From: Telmatactis stephensoni
Taxonomy: Eukaryota > Cnidaria > Anthozoa > Actiniaria > Isophelliidae
Length of the DNA: 64,000 nt
Reading direction: 5' to 3'
Assembly: GCA_029948255.1 (NCBI GenBank)
Contig: JALIZF010001711.1
Span: 248,001 to 312,000, forward strand
Part shown: positions 22,608 to 34,177 of the stretch, piece by piece
Numbering within the stretch: the first letter of the stretch is position 1
Layout of the letters: every line of letters begins with the position of its first letter
Notes under the pieces: model-generated
The model's input: the letters and a program-made list of their open reading frames with translations, nothing else
Told to the model about the DNA's origin: nothing
Databases searched by the model: none
Translations under genes and position numbers: made by a program

Positions 22608-23178
22608 GTAGGTTGTTGAATTGATTTTAATAGAATTGTTTGCAATAGATGAATGGGCGATCAGCGATGTAAATCGTTCCATTTTGGGAATGGAACAGCG
22701 CGGTTGACTTAGTTGGTTAGTATAGCGCACATTCTACAGCTTGCTTTGCATATCATCCGCTACGATCGATGCAATCGATTCGATCGTTGAAAAATGTGCT
22801 CAGCGATCTCGATCATAGAGATAGATTTTAGTGTTTTATCCCATGCGTTTCCATCTCTATAATCGCTGCGATTGCTGAACATCTTTGTCAGCGATCGTAG
22901 CGTTCGCAGCGATCGTAGCTATTTCAGCATGTATCCTGTTTGATCGCGTGATTCACAGACTTGTTTCGACTTCTTCCTCATCGGTGTAGCTTTAGCTTCA
23001 CACGGAAAAGTATATAGAGCGGTTGTCGTATGAGAGGGAAACACACGGCGCCATACCGTGGCCATGTCAGTGCTGTGTTGTTGTCTATAAAAACATTAGA
23101 ACCTCCTGCTGTAGCCGTACCGTGCAGTGTCAGTGACCGCTCTACCACATCAGTTCACTGATTTGTTTTCTCTTTCAG
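22608..23178. other. Inter-module intron with GATCG-rich symmetry
   Basis: Around 22755-22930 several GCGATCGTAGC, CGATCGATGC and TCTATAATCGC words appear in both orientations, giving a loose inverted-repeat region. The ends are not sharp enough to define an element. Confidence 0.45.
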
Positions 23179-24120
23179 TCAAGCCATCCAAACGTGCCCT
23201 AGACATCGCTATTGCCATAAGCACTGTTGGTCCCTACGCACAAGAAAGTTTCAACCAAGTAAAAGACGTCGTTAAAGAGCTTGTTAATCTCCATCCTTTA
23301 AGTACTACCAAATATGGTGTTATCGTATACGGTGATATCCCTTCGATAAAATCGAGCTTTACCGACAACTACCCGAGCGATGAACAGTTCAAGAGACTTA
23401 TTGATAATATACCCAGGAGTTCTGGTAGTTCATTGGTCCTAAAGGCACTCAAGGAAGCTAAGAATATGTTCGAGAGAGGATCGAGACCAAATGCGAAGAA
23501 GGTCCTTGTACTGTTCACTGATGCCGATCCAAAAGGTCAGTATTTATAATGTCGTTACTCGGCGGCTCTAGCCTCGGGTATAGAGCTCTACCTTGACTTA
23601 GTTTCTCGACGGATACAGCCAGGTTAACATGCAGCTCTATGCAAAGAGCTCTTGCTCGGCTTACACGTCCGCCGAGTTCTAATTTGAAAAGCTCTAGCTT
23701 GGCTTAGTTACTCGGCGGGTATACCCTCCGTAATTAAAATTGTCCGAAATATAGAGGTGTCCGTGTTATAGAGGTTTCATTTATAAGGAAAATGTATAGA
23801 GATTCCATCTGTTGGGACAAAGGAATCTGTCCGTTTTAGTGAGTTGTCCTTATTATGGAGATATCTGTGAGGAGAGGTTTTATTGTCGTGGTTCAATTTA
23901 ACGGTGACTTTGTACTTTATAGGCGATTCTGAGGCTATCCACAATGCATCCATTGATCTTGAAAAAGCTGGCGTACAGATCATCGTTATAACAGTACGTT
24001 TACCTAAAGTTCCCGATGGCTGTATTGTTATTGCACCGGACAAACCGAGCGTCATTAAAACAGATAAAGACAGCGATCCAAAGGACATAGCCAACAAAAT
24101 TGATGAGCTCACCAAGAAAG
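23179..24120 (+). CDS. VWA module 14 (2 exons)
   Basis: 185 residues from exons 23179-23535 and 23923-24120. Strand 1 is RALDIAIAISTVG, strand 2 TKYGVIVYGD. The interior intron (387 bp, phase 1) follows FTDADPK. The fifth strand is altered to IIVITVRLPKVPDGCIVI, where other modules read VIPVAIG plus an acidic loop. It has one of the array's five cysteines. It ends DELTKKG at GTAAAG. Confidence 0.83.
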
Positions 24121-24309
24121 GTAAAGTGAAGGCGTCGTCGAAGTCAGTATCGTCTTTTGTAGAGGGTTTGTCTCTTTAAATGGGAATTCTAACAAATCAC
24201 AAACAGTTTGTAGTCTTGGCAATGGATTTGGCGTTAATATGCTCACAACTCAAGCGCAACTACTAACCACTATTATTTGTGGTAAAAGATGAAATTTCCT
24301 CATCGAACT

Positions 24310-24420
24310 ACAGAACCAGCGCGCGTGACGAAACTCGTCAGCACCGTTGTCTGAACTCTTATTGACAATGATTCGATTCTCAACCAATCAGATTGCGAAA
24401 TTTTGCTCGAATGTTGTAAA
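24310..24420. repeat. Diverged relative of the 4010-4173 element
   Basis: Shares GCGCGTGACGAAACTCGTCAGCA-like sequence, then CTCTTATTGACA and CAACCAATCA..ATTGCGA, with the right half of the element at 4010-4173. It lies in the otherwise featureless intron between modules 14 and 15 (24121-24690). Confidence 0.55.
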
Positions 24421-24690
24421 AAGCCTTTTCGAGCAACTGCCGTGTCTGATTACAAGATCAAGACAAGCTGGCTACAAATTTTACACCATGACATATTGTT
24501 TCATGTGAGCTGCAAATAGATTGCACTAACGTTCGAGTATGAGTCTGCGTCGATGCTGCTGCGATTTATCACCGGAGCTAAATCATCAATGTCGTCGTCG
24601 CATATTGATAGCGCGACAAAAATAATAGTAATAATAATGAAATGGAACGAAATTTTGTAGTTCTTAATAAGTGATTTTTTTGTTTCGTAG

Positions 24691-25251
24691 ATGTTAAAAG
24701 AGTACCCCTTATTGATCTTGTGTTTGCAATAAGTGCTGCGGTATCAGATCCAGGACTTAACTTCAAATTAATGAAAAACACCATCCGGTCAGTTGTTGAC
24801 CAATATGGCGCTGTTAAACTACACTACAGTGTCATTGTCTTCGGCGAACAACCCACAACAATGATCGACTTTTCAAACAAGTTAAGTATTTCTGACCTCA
24901 AGAGCCAAGTGCGAACGTTCCCTCGTAGTCCAGGTGAACCTTCGATTTCCAAGGCCCTAGTGCGAGCACAGCAGTTGTTTGAAAGCCGAGATGTTCGTTC
25001 GAATGCTCATCGTATTGTCGTCGTAATGGTCGATAAACGATCGGTTGGAGACCCGAATAACATCAAAAAGATCGATGCCGCGAAAGAGCTGGAGAAGCGA
25101 AAGGTGCTTGTTATCCCTGTTGCAATTGGTAACCAGGCTAATAAAAATGAACTTGAGAAGGTAACACCATACAAGGACAATGTCATTGATAGGCCTCGAC
25201 TTCCTGATCCTAATGACCTGGCGAAAGATATTCTTGATAAAATTATAGAAG
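24691..25251 (+). CDS. VWA module 15 (single exon)
   Basis: 187 residues in one exon. Strand 1 is VPLIDLVFAISAAV and strand 2 LHYSVIVFGE. The middle reads RSPGEPSISKALVRA, then HRIVVVMVDKRS without the usual AKK. The fifth strand is VLVIPVAIGNQA, and the end is DKIIEG at GTAAGA. Confidence 0.9.
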
Positions 25252-25544
25252 GTAAGAAGCACAAGGTTGTTTTTCTTGAGTCACATAGCTATAGAGTAGA
25301 TATCGTATGAGTGGGAAACGAACCACGCTGCGCCATGACCGTGCTAGTTCGGCATTCCGCTATCGGCTCGTGCAAAAAGCCTGGGCATACGATGCAAGAT
25401 TTCCTGCAAGATTTTCTGCAGAATCGCGCGCAGTGTTGCGCGCAGAATATATATATTTTTTTATTTTTTATTTATATTTAGAAGATTTGTCAAGTGTACA
25501 TTGAGTTACATGAACAGGGATAAACCCACAGAGACAAGCCTCAA

Positions 25545-25690
25545 TAACGGGTCCCAAAAATGCTGCAGAACTAGAACTCGATCCTAAACCTGCAAATATT
25601 TCGCGCAATTGTTGCAGTGGTGGACACACGGTTTCAATTGTATTACGCGCAGTGTTCCAGAAAATGTTGTATCTTTAGTCTGAGCCTTTA
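25545..25690. repeat. Foldback element remnant, TTGCAAC family (copy 4)
   Basis: Contains GAACTCGATCCTAAACCTGC, CGCGCAATTGTTGCAG and TGGTGGACACACGGT, words shared with copies 5 and 7. Terminal symmetry is mostly lost. It lies in the intron between modules 15 and 16. Confidence 0.55.
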
Positions 25691-25790
25691 CGCTTTGCTT
25701 TGTAACTTCCCACTTGCGCCCAGACCTCCATAGATGCACGCGTACACTGTGTGTGACCCCTTACTAAAACAATATCTTTTCTGAATGAAG

Positions 25791-26600
25791 CTCTAAAGAA
25801 CCCGCCTATCCCAGAAGTGGATGTCGCCTTTGCCATCAGTTCTGCTTCTCGAGACGCTTCAGAAGTTCACCGCCAAAGCCTCGCCATCGTAAAATCACTG
25901 ATCGATACGTACGGAATGGATAAGGTCAAAGTTGCAGTGACTGTATATGGATCCACACCAACCACAAAGCTTACATTCCGCGATGCTGGAAGCTTCCCAA
26001 CAGATCGAGTTTTGAAGTTATTTATTGATGGTTTCACGGCCAGTTCTGGAGAACCAAACTTGGAGAAGGCTTTGAAACATGCTGATGATTTGTTTAAGAA
26101 CATAGGAAGACCGAACGCTAAGAAAATTCTGGTAGTAATAAGTGATAAAAGGTATGTTTTTTTCTCCTTTCCTTTCCTTTCCTTTCCTTTCCTTCCCTTC
26201 CCTTCCCTTCCCTTCCCTTCCCTTCCCTTCCCTTCCCTTTCCTTTCCTTTCCTTCCCTTCCCTTCCATCCCCTTCCCTTCCTTTCCTTTCCTTTCTTACT
26301 TCCTCCTTCCCCTCACTCCTTTCTTCCTTCCTTCTTTCCTTCCTTCCCCCTTCTTCTTCTTTCTTAACTTTTCCCATCTCTGTTCTTCTCATAGGTCTTC
26401 AAATACAGAGAAAGAAATCAAAAACGCTGCTAAGCCTGTTATAGCTAAACTAGTCAAGATCATAGCCGTGTTGTTTGGTAAAGAGGCAAGTCCTGATGAG
26501 GGTGAGGCTTTAACAGGCAACAAAGACAGTGTCATCAAAGCTGACAAGAAAGACGATCCTAAAGATTTGGTCAAGAAAATCATCAAAGAAGGACTCAAAG
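25791..26600 (+). CDS. VWA module 16 (2 exons)
   Basis: 189 residues from exons 25791-26151 and 26395-26600. Strand 1 is IPEVDVAFAISSAS, and the second helix ends YGMDKVKVAVTVYGS. The 243-bp interior intron (phase 2) splits the Arg of SDKR-SSNTEKEI. It is almost pure CCTTT/CCCTT, a multiple of three and free of in-frame stops, so retention would add 81 Phe/Ser/Pro/Leu-rich residues. The second exon ends KEGLKG at GTACTG. Confidence 0.85.
26158..26394. repeat. CCTTT/CCCTT polypyrimidine tract
   Basis: Nearly the whole interior intron of module 16 is C/T on the plus strand, built of CCTTT and CCCTT units that decay to CTTCCTTC toward the acceptor. The mirror-symmetric, purine/pyrimidine-biased nature would favour triplex-type structure. 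Confidence 0.85.
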
Positions 26601-26711
26601 GTACTGTAGTATATACTAGAACCCTGCTAGCAAGGTTTTCGAGTCAACCCTGTTTGAGTTAGCGAGGTTTTAGTGTAAATCGATTGTTTTTTACGATGCT
26701 AAATTATAGTA

Positions 26712-26799
26712 CAATGGAACCTCTATAGGTACGTCTATAATATAGCAGATCTCTAGGACACTTTTCGGCTTCGGTATTCGTAATAGAGAGGTCCCATTG
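26712..26799. repeat. Short terminal inverted-repeat element
   Basis: CAATGGAACCTCTAT and ATAGAGAGGTCCCATTG form inverted ends 88 bp apart. Related GAGGT..CC words occur at 5343-5500 and 23735-23880, suggesting a small family of CAGTG-like non-autonomous elements. Confidence 0.6.
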
Positions 26800-26844
26800 A
26801 ACCTATTAATACATTTTAAGCAATTATCATTTTTTTCCATCCAG

Positions 26845-27648
26845 AGCCCCCTTTCCTCCAAGACGTCGATCTTGCTTTTGCTCTAAGTGCAACCGCTGGT
26901 AATGCTGATCGCACCTTCAAGCAAATGCGTGACGTAGTCAGCACAATGGTTGACAAGTATGGTATCGGTAAAGTCCAATATGGGGTCATCGTATTCAACA
27001 ACCAAGCAACCACTAAAGTGCCATTTGGAAGAGATTTTGATGGAAGTGCAGAGTTGAAAAAAGTCATCAGTAGTATACCCCGGTCATCTGGAACCCCAAA
27101 TCTTGAGGCAGCAATAGCTGAAGCTGATAGGTAATGTGGAAGTACTGTACAAGGAAGGGATTTGTGGCAGGGACATGATAATGCTCTAGGAGCATCTCCT
27201 TTGTGTGTAATAGCAATTTCATGAAAAAGTGTTGTTGTTGTTGTTGTTGCCGGACAAGAATTCCAGTCGTGTATACGAAAGTTAATAGCCCGTTGATTCT
27301 TGTTTATTAAGCTTGATTTAACAACGTTTTATTTTAGGCTTGAATACCTTTAAATTTCTTTCCATAGATTATTTTCCAGTGCTGCTGCTCGCCCTTCTGC
27401 TAAGAAAATCTTAGTTGTGGTCGTTGACAAAAGATCAACAAGCGATCCATCGGTAGTCAAGTCTAAAGCTGCCGCTCTTCACAACAAAGGAGTCATTGTA
27501 ATACCTATTGTTATAGGAGATGACGTAACACCCGATGACGTCACTCCCCTGACTGATAAAAAGAAACGTATCATTCCAGGAAAACCGACGGATAAACCCG
27601 AAGTCTTGGGCGAGAAATTAGATAAACAGATCAAGAAGGCTGTTAAAG
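26845..27648 (+). CDS. VWA module 17 (2 exons)
   Basis: 189 residues from exons 26845-27130 and 27368-27648. Strand 1 is LQDVDLAFALSATA and strand 2 VQYGVIVFNN. The interior intron (237 bp, phase 2) falls in the Arg of AEADR-LFSSAAARP, one helix turn before the third strand. The second exon has KKILVVVVDKRS and VIVIPIVIGDDV and ends KAVKG at GTAATG. Confidence 0.87.
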
Positions 27649-28105
27649 GTAATGGTGTATTGTGGGCGTTTTTTTCAATTTAATCATAAATTGTTCTAGC
27701 ATTTGTTCTCATTCGTTAGCTCATAAGGTGAATCATTTTGCGTTTGCTGTAAACTTAAAAGTCATTATAAAAACAAGTAGCAACGCTGAGCAATGACTGA
27801 CCACGAGGGCGAAAGCAGCAATAGCGCCTGCGCAACAAGCAACAACCGCTGACCAGCAATCCGCTCCAAGTTAACTTTGCTTGTAAATGACCACATTTCA
27901 CGTTTGAGTGCCAAGCGTGCGTCACTAGGCGCGAAAAAAAGTAGGATGCGTGATCCTCTGCCGTCTGGCGTTTCCTGTGTAGGTGAGGTTTAAGCTCTTT
28001 ATTGTTGAAAATGATGTTAGTGGTGATGATAATGGTAATGATGATGATGAAATATGATGATGATGATAATGATCTTGATGATAGGTATTTGTTTTTGTTT
28101 TACAG
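27649..28105. other. Inter-module intron with GAT-rich end
   Basis: The first 350 bases hold nothing I recognise. Degenerate GAT/GATGAT units occur at about 28020-28083, just before the acceptor of module 18. Confidence 0.5.
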
Positions 28106-28669
28106 AACAACCAGAAGTAGACTTGGCATTCGCTTTGAGTGCAACCTCTTCCACCCCAGACTCAACCTTCACTAAAATGAAACAAGTCGTTAAGGACATG
28201 AGCGGACGTTATGGCTTTGACAGCGTACGTTATGGTCTCGTAGTATTCGGACAAACCCCCAAAACTGAAGTCTCTTTTGCAAATCTCATAAAAGATATGA
28301 AGACCTTCGAGGGATTGGTTAATTCTGTTCCACGAAGACCTGGCGGTCCTGATCTAGATAAAGCAATTGATGAGCTGAATAACCTTTTTAATCAGCCCCC
28401 CGCAAAAGAAAGACCAAAAGCTAAGAAAATATCTGTAATAATTGTCGACAAGAGATCAATTTCTGATATAAATGTAATAACAAACAAGGCAGCCAGACTT
28501 GCAGAGCAAGGAATATTTGTGATACCTGTTGCTGTTGGTGATGCTACTGATGATGGTGAAATGAAGGCCATAACAGATGTTCCTGATCGAGTTGTGAAGG
28601 TTAAGAAGACCGACCCACCTGGTGACATTACTGATAAAGTAGACGAACAAGTGAAGAAGGCAATAGCAG
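28106..28669 (+). CDS. VWA module 18 (single exon)
   Basis: 188 residues in one exon. Strand 1 is EVDLAFALSATS and strand 2 VRYGLVVFGQ. The helix before the third strand is extended (NNLFNQPPAKERP), followed by KKISVIIVDKRS, then IFVIPVAVGDATDDGE. It ends KKAIAG. The exit donor GTTAGA is weak, and read-through would meet TAG immediately, so this could be a regulated end point. Confidence 0.86.
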
Positions 28670-28883
28670 GTTAGACAGTGAATAAAAGACTGACAATTTT
28701 TAGCAAAACGAGACAAGGGATCCGTTTCTCGAAAGGATCGATAGCTTTACTGGGCCCATTAATTTACGGGAAAATTAAAGTGTATGAGCAGCCACGAACT
28801 TGCCCGAAACATCATAGGAATTGAAATAACGTGCGCTTTGAGAAACGCCGGTAGCCCTTCAATATTTATTATTTTTGTCATAG

Positions 28884-30199
28884 GACCTCCACCACAAATT
28901 GCTCTTGATCTTGTCTTCGCATTAAGTGCGACTGGATTCGAACGAGATGAAACATTCCAGCAGATGAAAAACATTGTTAAGGCGATGATCGATAAGTACA
29001 GGATTGGAAAAGTTCGATATGGACTCATCATCTTTGGTGATATAGCGTCGGTCAAGGTTTGTGTTTCCAGAGTGCGAGCAATAAAAGCATGAAATTATAA
29101 TAAATCTACTGATGCCCCGGACACACGATGCAACTAACTTTTTGAAACTCTTTCTGCATTACTCTTATCATGCCACTTTTTTCCTCACCTATGTGTTAAG
29201 GTGGCCTGTACCTGTTGATTTGTTTGTAAGGCATGAATTTCAATCGCGTCTTTTTACATCAAAACCTTGTCCGATTTCTGAGAAATTTGCAGCCATTTGT
29301 CTTCAAGCCTTGAACACAGTTTCACCGTGTGTCCACCTCTGCAACAGTTGCACGATACAGTTACAGCTTTATGATCATGTTCTACTGTTACCACTTTTTC
29401 TTCAACATTGCGCGCAGCAACGCAGGGTGGACAATTGGTGCAACTGCGTTCTGCACAATGTGGCAGAAAATGTTGCATCATGCTGTTATAATAATAATTC
29501 TTCTAACCTCGTTATAGGTTTTTGCTTTTCTTATCCGTCGAACATCCTCTTGGACCAAGCTTATCTGAGTTTATGCAAGTCATTGACTAATCTAAATAAG
29601 CTCCGCCTTCAAGATGATTGACTAATTAGTACAAAAATCAGGAATAAATTGAAATCTGTAACACCGTATAAAAAGAGTAATTACATAATGATATATTAGA
29701 AAAATAGCAAAATTGGAAAGATGCAACTATTTAATCAACAAATATCTACTTAATGACGTAGTTACTGTATGTATTTAATAACCACAAATTTATCTCTCGA
29801 TTTATTTTTAGGTTAGACTCGATGAAATATTCGAGTTAGAAAACCTTAAAACATACGTCGATGTTCAACCTCGTTCAGCCGGCGGTCCAGCCTACGACCA
29901 AGCTATCCAAAAGGCTGCAAGTCTATTTTCAAGCGCCCCGCGTCCAAAAGCTAAGAAAATCTTAGTCATCGTCGTTGATAAGAGGTCAACAAACGATCCT
30001 TCGATAATCAAAGAAAAAGCGAAAGCTCTTGAAGCGACTGGTGTGAAGATCATTCCAGTAGGTGTTGCTAGCGAGGTTTCAAAACCTGACATCGAGATTT
30101 GCACAAGTGATCCAGGGCTTACGGTGACTGTGAAGCCAAAGGAACCAACTGACGAATCTACGAAGAAGATAGATGAATCTATAAAGAAGGCCTTGCAAA
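28884..30199 (+). CDS. VWA module 19 (2 exons)
   Basis: 187 residues from exons 28884-29056 and 29812-30199. Strand 1 is IALDLVFALSATG. The 755-bp interior intron is phase 0 at ASVK-VRLDEIF, the same place as in module 40, and contains a foldback element. The donor is GTTTGT. The second exon has SAGGPAYDQAI, KKILVIVVDKRS and VKIIPVGVAS, a Cys in EICTSD, and ends KKALQS. It needs no ATG, so an ATG-based search would miss it. Confidence 0.85.
29113..29482. repeat. Foldback element, TTGCAAC family (copy 5)
   Basis: Begins CCCCGGACACACGATGCAAC and ends with AAATGTTGCATCATGCTG, inverted to one another. The interior has CGTGTGTCCACCTCTGCAAC and TTGCGCGCAGCAACGCAG. Same words and same order as the copy at 61150-61405. 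Confidence 0.75.
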
Positions 30200-30365
30200 G
30201 TAAATATTTGTTTGATTAGTTTATAATTGTTTTGATAGAGATTAATTAGTCGGGCGGATCCTTTGGTGCCTTTGTATGGTGGATGTAGCTGGTCGATAGG
30301 TATTCTTTTTAAAATACTATTTAACTGACCGTCAACCGAAAATTGCACATTACTAAATAATTAAG

Positions 30366-30625
30366 CAAGAATGGCTGAGCGGTTAGAGCGCCGGTCTGTT
30401 ACCTCTGTGGTCCCGGGATCGATTCTCAGGCGGGGGATCAGATGTGACTTGAGTTTAACAGCTCGTTCTCTCTCTTGCTTGGAGGGTCCTTTATTTTCCT
30501 CTCTAGTGAGCTGAGTTGTTTGCCTAGGATATTAGAATGTAATGGTAGTGTGTGTGAGAGTACATTGTCCCCCAAGTAGTGCGCAAGCGCTAGCAGACAT
30601 TGGACACTTTTATAAACAGGCGTTG
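30366..30625 (+). repeat. tRNA-derived SINE-like repeat
   Basis: The head has a box-A-like TGGCTGAGCGGTTAGAGCG and a box-B-like GGGATCGATTCTC with tRNA-like spacing. No complete cloverleaf follows. The body has TGAGTTTAACAGCTCG, GTGAGCTGAG and GTGCGCAAGCGCTAGCA, and ATTGGACAC near the end. Related to 240-430 (minus), 9655-9870 and 37348-37510. It lies between modules 19 and 20. Confidence 0.75.
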
Positions 30626-30697
30626 GGTGATCTGTGGATCTTTGAAACGTCAGCCAAGTGCTAATGGTTAACTGGATTCTTCATTCCTACTTTTCAG

Positions 30698-31343
30698 CAA
30701 AACCGAAAATCCCAGCAGTTGACGTCATCTTCACCCTAAGTGCCACTGGAAACACCGCTGACAAAACTTTCGACAAAATGAAAGATTCCATAGGTCACGT
30801 GATCGACAAATATGGCATCGGGTCTGCCAAATATGGTCTTATTGTGTTTGGAGACGCAGCTTTGCCAAAAGTTACCTTCGGCGATGGTTACACTGACAGT
30901 GATAAATTAAGGGCTTTTATTAGTAAAATTCCACGAAGTTCTGGTAGTCCGGCTTATGATAAAGCTTTGGAGGAAGCGTCGAAAATGTTCCAGAGCTCTG
31001 CTGCAAGATCAGATGCTAAGAAAGTCTTAGTAATTGCTGTTGATAAAAAGTCCACTAGCGATCCTTCACTAATAAAGTTAGTTATCATGGACTTTCTGAG
31101 ATACATTTGTTGAAAAAATAAGGAATAGTTGATCTGCAATTGTGTACATTTTCAGGTCCAGAGCGAAAGGCTTGTTTGGCAAGGGAGTAGTGGTAATACC
31201 AGTCATAATAGGTGATCAAGTTAAACCAATTGATGTCAAACTCATCACTGACGACCCTGACAGAATACAAATATGTCCACCTTATGAACCACCTACAGTG
31301 ATAGGAAACAAGATTGATAAAGCAATCATTGACGCACTGACAG
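30698..31343 (+). CDS. VWA module 20 (2 exons)
   Basis: 189 residues from exons 30698-31076 and 31156-31343. Strand 1 is IPAVDVIFTLSATG and strand 2 AKYGLIVFGD. The interior intron is only 79 bp, phase 2, in the Lys of SLIK-SRAKGL, matching module 10. I chose donor GTTAGT after AAA because it alone restores the frame. The second exon has VVVIPVIIGDQV and a Cys in QICPPYEPP, and ends DALTG at a weak GTTGGA donor. Confidence 0.8.
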
Positions 31344-31767
31344 GTTGGAAGAAGTTGCAGAACACTTGCTCTGTTCCTCTCTTCCTTTCTTGTTTTCTTC
31401 TTTGCTTGCTTGCTTCTTTTTTTTCTTGCTTTGCTCTCTTCCTTCTCTCCTTCCCCGTCCCACATTTCGTTCTTTCTTCCTTTCTTGCTTGCTTGCTTTT
31501 TTCTGCCCAATTAATTATTAATTGGTATCGATCGATCAATCAATCAATCAAATCGTAAATATACTGATATTGTGGAATTAAATTGCTTTACATCCTATCC
31601 AGAAGCAGCTCTGTTAAAAAAAAGAAGAAAAAAGAAGAAAATAAAAATAAATAAATAAAAAAAGAAAGGCAAAGGAGAAATATCCTCACAAAATTAAATA
31701 CATTTAGTTTTCAGACTCGAATTGAAATGCCTTTGTTCAAGCTATTTGAACTTTTTTTATATTGCAG
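31344..31767. other. Inter-module intron, C/T-rich then A-rich
   Basis: A CTTT/CTTG tract (about 31375-31505), an ATCGATCAATCA run and an A-rich AAGAAAA/AATAAAT stretch (31615-31680) fill the intron. No exon is seen. Confidence 0.55.
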
Positions 31768-32748
31768 CTATCCCAGGTGTCGAAGAGGTTGACCTCGCCT
31801 TTGCAATAATAACCAAGGCTTCCAACTCATTCAACCAAATGAAGGACGTCATCGAGTCAGTTATCAACAAATATGGCCGCAAAAAGATTCGTTATGCTGT
31901 AGTAACACATGGAACAAGACCAGAGACAAAAGTCAACTTTGACTCGAAGTTCCCAAGTGATCAAGCATTAAAGAAGTTGATTGCTAACTTGCCACAGCCA
32001 AGTGGTGCCTCTATGGATAAGATGATGGAAGAAGCTAGAAAACTCTTCAAGGTATTGCAAAATGTTTACAATAACCTAACCTTGTGTCCTATGAAGTTTA
32101 TGATCGTGACAGAAGGTGCTTGTCGGATTTTGTTGAGAATCATTGATATGCGAACGTTTCCACTCAGTATTGCACCCAACACACACAAAGAAAACTGTAA
32201 CTAACCAATGGAACTTGAACCCCAAATTCACATTCTTGCAACGTTGCGCCTAATATAGAATTGAACCCCTACAACTGTTGTACGTAACGTTGCAGAAGAT
32301 GTTACATCAGTAGAACTCAATTTTATTCCTGCAACTTTTGTAAGCAACCTTGCCCGGAACTGTTGTAGGGATCGATACTCGCTGCAAATCTGTGGTTCGT
32401 TGGACGTTTCAGAAAAGGTTGCTGAAAACGTAGCATCGTTTAAAAGAGTTTTACATTACAGTTCACTTATTTGTTGTATATCTTGATAGGTTTCGGCTAA
32501 AGAACGTCCACAGGCCCAGAGAGTGCTAGTAGTAATTACAGATAGAAAATCAACCAGTCCTTACGACAATCTACGAGCCGCAAGAAAGTTGTCCAAAGAT
32601 GATGGAATCAAATTGATCGCGCTTGGCATAGGAGGGGATGTTGATGGCAAGGAATTGTCAGCGATCTCACCGGAAAATCGCATCGTTTCTGCACAGCCGA
32701 AAGATAAACCAGAGGACACCAGTAAAGCACTCATGGACCTGATCTTCG
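31768..32748 (+). CDS. VWA module 21 (2 exons)
   Basis: 181 residues, shortest class, from exons 31768-32051 and 32490-32748. Strand 1 is VEEVDLAFAIITKAS, about three residues shorter in the loop after it, with Ile at the MIDAS Asp position. Strand 2 ends VVTHGT. The interior intron (438 bp, phase 0) follows ARKLFK and contains a foldback remnant. The second exon has RVLVVITDRKS and IKLIALGIGGDV and ends DLIFG at GTGTTA. Confidence 0.84.
32210..32450. repeat. Foldback element remnant, TTGCAAC family (copy 6)
   Basis: Contains CTTGCAACGTTGCGCCTA, CTACAACTGTTGTACG and TAACGTTGCAGAAGATG, with partial symmetry between the ends. It stops about 40 bp before the second exon of module 21. Confidence 0.6.
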
Positions 32749-33157
32749 GTGTGTTAATTTATTCAAGTCGTTTATTCTTATGTAAAAACTGTGCAAGCTG
32801 GCAGGTATTGCAAGCAGGGTAACTAGTTAATACGCGGCCTTCACTTTCAATGCGTGGTCCGACACTTTCATATACTACCCAACTATTTACGTAAACTCAA
32901 GAATGAAAAGCCAAAAACAGAATTGAACTGGTTACCAATGAATATAATAGTTCATGACGGGGAAGCCGAAATTCGTTCTTATATCGTAGATGTTATTTCG
33001 ACTTAAGTTAAGGTATACATTTACATGAAACCGCACACTGATTGAGGGAGGAGGTGGAGGGCGCACCATCTGCCTTATGGAAAGCTACCCATGTGTGAAA
33101 TAGATCGGACATTGAACACGTTTTTGCTAACTACTACTTTACATATTCCATTTGTAG
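32749..33157. other. Inter-module intron without recognised features
   Basis: About 400 bases of mixed composition with no element boundary, RNA or exon recognised. Confidence 0.4.
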
Positions 33158-33712
33158 AAAAGAAAGCCACTCCAAAGACCGACCTCCTTTTTGCTGTCAG
33201 CACAACAGCAATCAATTCACGCGACACGTTCACCCTCGTGCAAAACGCTGCCAAGTACATCATTGATGATCAAGGTTTAGACAACGTAAGGTATTCCTTT
33301 ATGGTATTCGGTAGCCAACCTTCCACTGTGGTAAACTTTAATCAACGAATCAACTCCGTTGATGCCATGAAAAGATTCATCGAATTGGCGCCCCTCCCAA
33401 GTGGGGGTCCCGACTTAAAGAAAGCTTTGGACGAATCCAAGAAAATCTTCGACAACTCCGGTAGACCTGATGCTAGGAAGGTCCTAGTTATGATCGTAGA
33501 CAAACGGTCTACCAATTCTCTAGACGATGTAAAGTCTGCTGCAGTGCCTTTGGACAAGAATGGTGTCCAGGTCATTCCTGTGCTTGTTGGAGATGAGGTT
33601 TATCCTACCGAGATCGAGAAAGTCACTCCAGATAAACTTGGAATCGTGAAGGTGAAGAAGGATGTTGAGCCAGACATTCTTGGGAAGGTTATACTAGAAA
33701 GGGTATTGAGAG
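33158..33712 (+). CDS. VWA module 22 (single exon)
   Basis: 185 residues in one exon. Strand 1 is TPKTDLLFAVSTTA, and strand 2 is VRYSFMVFGS. The middle reads LPSGGPDLKKAL, then RKVLVMIVDKRS and VQVIPVLVGDEV. The closing helix is LERVLRG. It leaves through a near-consensus GTGAGT donor in phase 1. Confidence 0.9.
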
Positions 33713-33857
33713 GTGAGTTTGAAGCTCATAGAATATTGAGAAGGTAAATGAGAAGATGGATTCACGATGTGCTGGTAAAACACTAACATTCCACCGGCCT
33801 GTCTTCCGGGTTTGTTATGGCTGACCGGTTCGATTTTTGATGACCAGGTCTTTAAAG

Positions 33858-34019
33858 CCTGGTTTTCACGAGCTATATACGGAAGCAGAAGCGGAAGCAA
33901 ACATAGGCAGACTTAGTGTTGCATTTCTTATCTAGGTATGAGAGAAGACGATGAACGGTACATTACTGAATCTCCATATGTTGCCTCCGTTTCTGCTTCT
34001 GTCGCTCGTGAAAACCAGG
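33858..34019. repeat. Inverted-repeat element
   Basis: Ends CCTGGTTTTCACGAGC and its exact reverse complement GCTCGTGAAAACCAGG, with inner GGAAGCAGAAGCGGAAGC paired with the CTTCTG side. It lies in the 869-bp intron between modules 22 and 23. Confidence 0.85.
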
Positions 34020-34177
34020 GAGTCATATTACAGCTTTCATTTTCCATTTTTTTCCGGTCTGCTGGTTTTGTTCCCTTTTTCATTTTCAATTGGTGCAAGA
34101 TAATTAAAACTGACCTGTTAGAGCTTTGTTTGTGACCATTCGTGAGCTGCATCACAATTGCATTTACAATGGTTGTT

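Noticed and set aside
29112..29621. 169-residue plus-strand frame
   Set aside because: It runs through foldback copy 5 in the interior intron of module 19. No recognisable protein features.
30366..30440. A genuine tRNA gene
   Set aside because: A and B boxes are present but the cloverleaf arms and acceptor stem do not pair, and the sequence continues into a repeated SINE body.
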